Assembly: GCA_035578175.1 (NCBI GenBank)
Contig: JAQMRL010000002.1
Coordinates: 132,992,171 to 133,056,170 of the forward strand
From: Catonia carolina
Taxonomy: Eukaryota; Arthropoda; Insecta; Hemiptera; Achilidae
Direction of reading: 5' to 3'
Length of the DNA stretch: 64,000 nucleotides
In this document: in pieces, positions 13,201 through 22,200 of the stretch
How the letters are laid out: each line of letters begins with the position of its first letter
Numbering within the stretch: position 1 is the stretch's first letter
The notes under the pieces: model-generated
What the model was told of the DNA's origin: nothing
The model's database searches: none
What the model saw: the letters and a program-made list of their open reading frames with translations, nothing else
Made by a program: the position numbers and the translations under genes

Positions 13201-16200
13201 ACAAACTACGCAGAAAGTTCAATAAGGTATAAAAAAGTTAGTGTAAAAGATGGGAGTTTACTGTGTTTCCGTATCATTGAACAACGATTAGTTTCTAGCA
13301 TACACATACACAGTTCAGCCATCATAAGTTTGCTCCTACAGTAAAAAAACCAAAACCAGCTACTACAGGGTGCACGCTAGGGTTGATGACTTTATGGATG
13401 TCATATTCCGATTAAGTTAACTATGTTTTAAATTATAAGTACTTAAAAGTACTGAAAACATCAGTCATGATATGATGTAGGCCTAACAAATTCATTTATA
13501 AAAATAATTATATAAGTCCATCTTCTGTAAATTTTAAATAAATGTGAAAAAATATTTTTAGTTTCAATTTTTCATTTACTCTGATGATGGTGGATCCACC
13601 GAAACACGTGTAAGTAGAAATTACAATAAAAGTGACGCAGTTTAAAAAGAAGGTTAGTGAAATTATTATATTAATTCACTATATGAAATAGAAACTTATA
13701 TAAGTATTTTGTTGTTACTTTTTAATCAGCGTGTACACATTTTTATAAAATGCGCATGCTCAGTGACGTCATTATTTGTTGACAGTAGGAGCAAACTAAG
13801 AAAGACTGGACTTTACATATTAACCTACATTTCATTTCTCAACACTATTCAAAATAGAAGATCCTGGCCTTCATTACATTCTTTAACTGGAACAGCTTTT
13901 CCAAACAAACAACCATTTGCTGTGATTGGTATTCGTTGGGCAACTGTTAAGGAACCCAAGGAGCTGATATTTTTATGGAAATTCAATTCACTGTGTGCCA
14001 TGTGACAACCACTTTCGACAGAGATGTGAAGGATTTCTCCATTTACATCAATTTGAATACAATGATTCTCATGAACAGGATCATTGATGTGCGAAAGAAT
14101 GTTGTTTATTGTTTCAGTAATAATGACGTACACCAATGTGCAATTTTTGTTATCAATGACAGATGAACTGCGCACTTCAATTAACATTTCATGAAAATAA
14201 GGTTTTATTTTTCGCCCACAAGAAACAAATTACTGAACAAATGTTTTCTTGAATGTGATTGACACAGGAACAGCCATTGTGTATGGAATAATAATACTAA
14301 GGCCTACAGCAGCTCTTTCAACGCAGACCAAAACATGTTTTCACCTTAACGAAAAACCAGTGGCGGTAGACAGAAAAGACATTATTTTTGAATTAACCTT
14401 GTACTTTCCACAACCAAAGAGTAAAACTAACAGATCTTAAATTGAATAAAACAAAAAGTACTGTACCTGAGACTTGGCTCAATGCCACCAAGATAAATGA
14501 CAGATCTTAACTCCTTCGCTCTAATTACTTGGCCAATTGGATCTAAATACTTTCTAAATTCAGCATCCGTAAGTGGAGGTCTTGGTGGTACACTTGACAC
14601 TTCTGGTTGCTGATGGAGCTGATGTTGCAACTGATTATGAGTGTTGTATAGTACATGTCCATGTTCCTCAGCCAAATTAAAAGCACGCTGCACTACACTG
14701 TTCAAAGTGCGACCCATCTGTTAACAAACACGACAAAGTCTTTCTATAAATAATATAATTCAGTGCTACTATAGTACGTGGCCTACCGCGTTCTGTTTAG
14801 GGAAATTTGTACTTTTTGATGTGGTAGTACTGTCCACTAGCACTTTTGGCGCGTAAATATTTACATATCTTACAGGTTATGTGAACATTAGGTTACCTGT
14901 ATTCAATGGTTAACCATCAGCGAAATTATGTAGATCCACAAACAGGAGCCAATAAACAAGCAATTGAGAAATTGTGGTTGGACGCAAAAGTAAACATTCT
15001 TAAACAAACAAGAGATGTTCTGAAAGAATTATTTCATTCGGACCTCGACCATATATCATGAAAAATTATGAGTAAAGTAAAACCTGATTTGTTTGTTGCT
15101 TTTCTCAATGACGTTCAAAGTGTGTATTGTGTGCAGACTGACTAAAAATAACTGGTTGAATCCTTATTGTATTATTAGTTATAGAATTATTTGCTACTGT
15201 AAAAATAACTGGGTAAATCCTTATCGAATTATTAGTTATAGTATTATCTGCTATTGTAAATTATTGTATGTAATTTGTCTTTTTTTTTCTTAATATCACA
15301 TAACCTGTAAAATATGCGAATATTTACGAGCCAAAAGTGTTAGGGGACAGTGCTATCACATCAAGAAATACAAATTTTACTAAACATAACGCGGTGGTAG
15401 GCCACGAATTATGGGCAGCACCAATAATTCTACACCAATTATCAATTTTAATTGTTTATCTAAATGACAATGCTTTATTAGTTTTCATCAACCTTTGTTA
15501 CTTTTAACGTTGCTTTAATGTATTCTTAATTAATCTTCTGATTTATACGTTTTATTAACATATTTCGATTAAGCCACCATTATCAGATATTATCACTCAA
15601 ATTGAAACCATTTAATTGTGAGAATTTTTTAAGAAGATGTATCATCAGTCACATGCACAAAACTCTGAAAACTGAGTTTATATAAGTGACTGAATATATA
15701 TCTTTAAAAAAGGTTTTGGTAATTCAATCGTATAAAATTTAATGATGTATATATATATATACTTTTATGTATAAAAAAAATATTACATTATATTTATAAA
15801 TATAAATAAATAACCAGTTTTATTTATAATTTCTTGAATGAAATATTTTAAGAAAGTGAATTTTTTTTAATATGACAATTTACTTTTATAATTTTCCCAT
15901 AACAGGCAGGTGGAGTGTTAAATTATTTGCACTCAATCTGGTAGTTCCAGGGCTATAAAAAATAGTTCTGTTTCTTATTACATAACAAACTGAAGCATTA
16001 AAGAAACATTAAACTGAAGCATTAAAGTTGTTACTGAAGCATTTAAGAACAGAAGAGGTAGAAGTGTAAAAGACACTATCAGAGTTAACTCCTCTGAGAG
16101 TAAAGATTTTCATTATTCAGCCAAATCATGTGGTGAATGAAATGAAGGTGTCATTTGCAGGGTGGAAAGTAGATGCTCTTCAGAGATGCGTTTAATTATG

Positions 16201-19200
16201 CATGTTGACAAACATATTTTTCCACTTAGTTAGGAAGGCAGTTGGTAAACCACCTCACTCTTTGTTTTACTTAGTAACTTAGTTTTTCTTAGTAGCCTTT
16301 AGAGGTTCAAACCAGCTTTTCAGCTGATCATGACCTAAGCAACAACAAATCAAATTTAAAACTTTAAATATTCACCTATTTCAGTTTGTACTGAAATAGG
16401 TGAATTTTAAGGAACATTATTGGGAAGAACTAAGTACTTTAATGAAAATAGCTAAAAGCATGTCAAATAACAAATAGATAATAGTTCTAATAAACTACAT
16501 TTCAGTTTTTAATTAAATAATTTATTAACATGAAAAAAAGTGTCCAGGCTTGAATCAAAACTGAACGAGTTTCCATTTAGACAAATAAATTTATTCATTC
16601 ACTGCCTTCAATAAAAGTCAAAGCCATTTTAAAATTGTATTAGAAGTTTAGAACTACATGGTATGTTAGAACAATATGCATTCCATTACAATAGATTAAT
16701 CACAAACAAAAGTAATAGACCGTATGACGACTATTTGATGTTTATTGCAGCAAACAATGTATGGCTGTTATTTGCCTATACTCAAATGTAAACTTACACA
16801 CAACAATCATTATGTGTCAACAGTTACTTAAGAAACTGACGACATATCAATTACTACTGAAAGAAAATCAATATACAAAAATCATGACATACAAAAGAAA
16901 ATATTCTTATCTCATTGCGTCATGGGGTTGCTTATTGTTATAAATTGAACAGATTGCAACATACTAAAAGGGATTAAAAACAAATCATTCCAATATGTAA
17001 TATGACTTCTCATACATGACAATACATTATCCATTCAATTCCAATATCAGTGAATTTAAATTTCATGAATCAGAATTTTAGAATACATCAAATTTACCTT
17101 GTTCATTAATATGGCGGGTAATTTATGAGCTTGTCTGATTTCCAAAATAGGATCAGTTCCCTGTCCAACAATTTCCTGACCCTGAGGTGTTTCCCAGTCA
17201 TCGCTGGGAACCGGTTGATGATTGGCAGCATTTGGTGGTTTGACATCAACTCTCAGATCAAGATAAGGTTCTGATGCACTGAAATAGAAATAAATAAATC
17301 TCTATAATGCATTCTGCAGCGTACACTCAATATTGTAAAAATATTTAATTTTTCATTGACTTGTTACAGTTTCTATATCACTTGTTTTTTTAACTTTTTT
17401 TATATATTCTACTTTCTACTGACCTATTTCGATGGATTCACCATCAGCAGAATACATACACAAAATTAAAGCTAAACTATATTTTTTAATGTATTAAAAT
17501 TTACACAAGACATTATATCTTTAAGTATTTGCATAAAACTTTTTTATAACAACTTTTACACAAATGATTAAAGATAAAACATATTATATAAATTTTTATA
17601 ATTAAAATAAAAATTTTTTTCAATTTTGTGTACTTTGATGATGATGGATCCACTGAAACATGTCATATCAAAAAAAGATACAAAAATAAGTGATATAGCT
17701 CGGTCAATGAAAAATAATTACACATTTTTACATTAGGATGAAACAGAAATGTTATATTAAATTGCTGTTGGAAAGATAACACAATCACAACTAGAAACAA
17801 TCGTCCGTAATTACTTTGAACTTTAACTTTAATTTACTCTAACACAACTTCCTACTGGGGCTACCATTCACCACTTTTAAGCAGATCAAAAAATGAAATT
17901 TTTGTAATTAAACTAGTAATATCTTCAGTTATGTCTCCTGATTATGCCTTTAGTAAAGGTCAAGCCAATTGCTGTGAGCGCTGGGCTACGCATCCGCATA
18001 CCCCTCCGACCTACAGTTAGATGTACAGTCAGAGTATTGTTGAAAATTGACAACACCCATTGTATATTGTAGGCATGCTGTTCCATTGTTGATTACATAT
18101 GCTGCACTATTGCAGTGCATAACAAGACTATACAAATGCAGACGCACGTTTTGTCCAGCGCTCTCCTTACAAAAATCAGGCTATACATATGCACATTTTG
18201 CATCACTTGAAAAAGTAGCAATGACTTGAAAAATGAAATCAACTTTTTCTAACGCAACTTGAAGTAAGAAAATAAATACCTCTTAACTAAAACAACAGGC
18301 ACATCAACTGAAGAAACAATTAAATATAAAAACACTAGACTGGCAATGCTCCATACGTACCATAGCATACACAGCTCAAAATTATAAAGTCAAGTGCACC
18401 GCTTACAGAGTTCTATTGCGATATGCCACTGACTCTGATATAGACACGTCCAACAGTATTCATACAGGGGTGCAGTCATAGCACCTTTACCTTTTATGAG
18501 CGGAATTTCATCTATTTTCTAAATAGTGTTTCGTCAACGTAGTATTTAAATAACATTCTAAATTCTGATATTTTACTATTTTTTTTTTTTTTTTTTAACA
18601 TCTGACTGTTCTGCAATTACTGCTAATGCAGGCAGTGAAGGATGAAATGATTTTTTGTAACGTATGAAATTATGCCGTGCCTGAATGGGATTCGAACCCA
18701 AGATCGCATGATGAGAGGCAGGCAAGTTACCAACTATGCCAATGCGACTGGTATATTTTACTGATTAAAAGACATGTATATTATTTATATATTTTTTACT
18801 TTTGTATTTTTAAATTCTGTCATTTAAAAACTTTATGCATACGTTTTAATACTATATTGCAAGCTTCAGTGAGTATTGTGTTGAATGAAAACTGATTTCA
18901 CATTTTTAATATTTTGAGTCATAAAGAGCACCTGCAAATAATCAAATCTACAAATGTTAAGGAATTACTGTACCTTAAAGTAATATATATATACCAAATT
19001 TTTATAAAAACAATTTCTATACCACTCCAAATAACAAAAGTTATAAAAAACCACGCTAGCACATTCAGTAAGCAATACCAGGAAATCTAAAACATTCAAA
19101 TTTGAACTCCTCATTCCTCATGGGTAAAAAAAGCGTGACTACTGTAAAGCAATGAACATAATTTCTGTACCTTCCCAAACAGCTTTAATTCTCAAAATCA

Positions 19201-22200
19201 ATATTAGTATTCTTTAAAAGATATCTAGAAAAAGGACACCATGTACTTTAATGCGCCAAAGACAAAGTTACTGACACTAATGATAAGTTTTTTAAACTAT
19301 TTCTATTACCTGATGAATGCAGCATCCAAATCCCAATCAGAGAGTAGAGCAAGGTATGTTTCTTGTCCGTAATCATCCAAAAACTTGTAACAAACTGTGA
19401 ACTCCCTGATGAAAACAAAAAACTACATTAATATATAATATTCTAAATATGGTAACCAACTTACATTTAACTCATAACATTTAAAACGCAACAGATTTTA
19501 AGTTTGGAATATAAAAATGCCATACTAAATAGATTTGATCACAGAAATATGTTGAAAATGAACATCTAATTCTTTAAAACACACAATTTTAAAGAACCAA
19601 CATGTTGATCTTTGGCCGAGGAGAAATGAAGCCTATTTCTTCTCTCACTTGTATCATAAATGAGTTGACACAGCACTGTGTATTGCGCATGTGTATTCAT
19701 TTCACTCACCATTTTTCAATTAAAATAACTTCTATGTGAGCTTCTGTTTTGTAATTGTACTAAATATTTTTGTAAAGCTGCTTTGTTAGATGACTGTCCC
19801 ATTCTTTTTTTAAGGTGAAAAACCAAAACCAGAGTGGTAATCATCACTGTAACTCAACACAAAACTGCAAGACATGTATAGTCTAGTCCCAACCCAGTTG
19901 TACACACACAGGGCAAGTTCTAAATGTTTCAAAGAAATTTTTTTCTTACTGGTTTTCAGTACAGAAATAAGTGGTACAGAATGCACCCTTCAAACCCAAA
20001 ATGACTGTAAATGAGATAGATGGTATGACAGAGATAGACAGACAGATGGATGAATGTATGGAGAGGGGGAGAGAGATACTGTGGGTGGAGGTTAGCTACC
20101 GCTACCAACTAGTGGTGGGACAAAACTGTATGTTCAACAATGCATTGGCTCTTTAATCTCGAGTACTATAGTACTGCATAACACTTTACTTTGTACTTTT
20201 CTCAAATAAGTTCAATTCTATGAATCTCAGAATACCTAAATACTCAATCAATTATCACATCTGATTAGAGTATATTAGGTTGGATGTTTTGAATTAAGAA
20301 GGGTGACCATTTGTAATTTGTAATTCCATTTGTAATTCACTCACAATTTAAATACTAAAATATCAACTTATTAAAGTTTAGTAAGTATTTAATTTTTCAA
20401 TGTCATTAAACACATTTAACACTATACCTTAACAAACTAAACACTGCAGATGAGATCTAGCCAATAACAGCCAAGTTTGGGTGTGAGGCTGCCCCTTCGC
20501 TAAGTCACAGTCTGTTCCACTGAACTCCAGCTGACTTTTTGTCAGGCTGTCATCCACAGCGGGACCACAATGTGACAACGCAGGATTAACGCTGTGCTGC
20601 TGTGATCTAGGTCACTAACCTCCGCCTTCATCTGCAGTCTCTAGTTCGTTAAGCTATAGTTTACCAGCTGCATTCTCACACAAAACCCGATGTTTCAACA
20701 ACATATGTTAAAAGGCATTTAAAATTGCTCTTCTTCACAATACCACAAGATTGTGATGTTGAAAGATCATACATTTATTTCAGGTTGTATCAAAATTTGA
20801 AGGTAAGTATCAATAAACAGAACTTTACCTTCACTTTTAAATGAGTTAAGGTTCTATAACATGTACATTACTCTTCTGATCTATTAATTCATTTCATATG
20901 AATTACTCAGAGGCTGCATCCATGGTGTAGTGGTTAGCATGCTTGTCTGCAAAGCAGAAGGTCCCCAGTTCCATTCTCAGCAAGGGTCTTGAAATTATTA
21001 TAAGTAATTACTAAGCAGTTGATGTGATTTTAAATAAACAAAAAGAAAAAGACTCTATACTATATTAAACATTTACTCACCCTTTAACTTCGAAAGCTTT
21101 GGCCAGTATACTCTGAAGTACTTCAAATGATGTAATCTGTGGATCAACACTAAACTTCCGACTTTCTGGTGTACGAGTGCCATCATACTTCTAACAGACA
21201 AACAAAAACATCAGATTAAAACCATACAAAAGATGCTTTCAATGAAATGAAACCAATAATCTTTTTGTTCACAAAACTCTATCAATACTATTCTCTATAA
21301 AACTATAACTCTATAAAACTCTATATAAGTACTATTGCTCCATTAGATTGCAGATGATGTAATTTAATTTACAATGTTGAAAATTCACAATATATTATGA
21401 AAAACATTGAAAAAACTAGCGCCAGAAATTCCAGAATTTCATTTGCATGATTACTATATTAGCTGATTGGTGCTACTATAGTACGTGGCCTACCGTGTTA
21501 TGTTTAGTGAAATTTGTATTTCTTGATGTGGTAGCACTGTTTCCTAACACTTTTGGCGTGTAAATATTCACATATTTTACAGGTTATGTGATATTAAGAA
21601 AAAAGGACAAATTACATTTACAATAGCAAATATTACGTTCTAATAATATGATATAATATATCATCTCTATTTATATTCATCATATTTAATAATATGATAA
21701 GAATTCACACAGTTATTTTTACAATAATCAAATAATACTATAACTAATAATACAATAAGGATTCACCCACTTAGTTTTAGTCAGTCTGCACACGGTACAC
21801 ACTGTGAATGTCAATGAGAAAAGCAACAAACAAATCAAGTTCTACTTTTCTCATAATTTTTCATTATATATGGTCAAGGTGCGAATGAAATAATTCTTTC
21901 GGAACGCCTTTTTTTGTTTAAAAATGTATTATTGAATGATGGAGGTAACATAATGTTCACATAACCGGTAAAATATGTAAATATTTTTTAAAACCTATTG
22001 TTTACAACCATAACCTAATGTAGTTTTCATAACCTGCAAAATATGTGAATATTAACGCGCCAAAAGTCCTAGTGGACGGCGCTACCACATCAAGAAATAC
22101 AAATTTCACTAAACATAACGAGGTAGGCCACGTACTATAGTAGCACCAGCTGATTTTTAAGACAATAACAAATTGTACAGAAAGTAATGGATTTTACTCC

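Larger units (their letters stand above)
13327..13797. mobile_element. MITE family D, copy 1 (split by hammerhead insertion)
   Basis: Ends AGTTTGCTCCTAC and GTAGGAGCAAACT are inverted repeats. The body is about 85-90% identical by eye to 57875-58174, except that this copy contains an extra 178-bp insertion plus a 10-bp duplication at 13518-13705. It carries TGCGCATGCTCAGTGACGTC, which combines an NRF-1-like and a CRE-like site. Lies in TBC1D25 intron 5. Confidence 0.7.

Noticed and set aside
13709..14187. ORFs in TBC1D25 intron 5
   Set aside because: Partly inside MITE family D; opposite-strand ORFs overlap each other and neither shows a domain. An extra exon is not needed for frame.
20925..21000. 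Possible tRNA gene (A and B boxes present)
   Set aside because: Acceptor ends are not complementary, and related sequences at 25672 and 61413 carry SINE-like tails; treated as tRNA-derived repeat.
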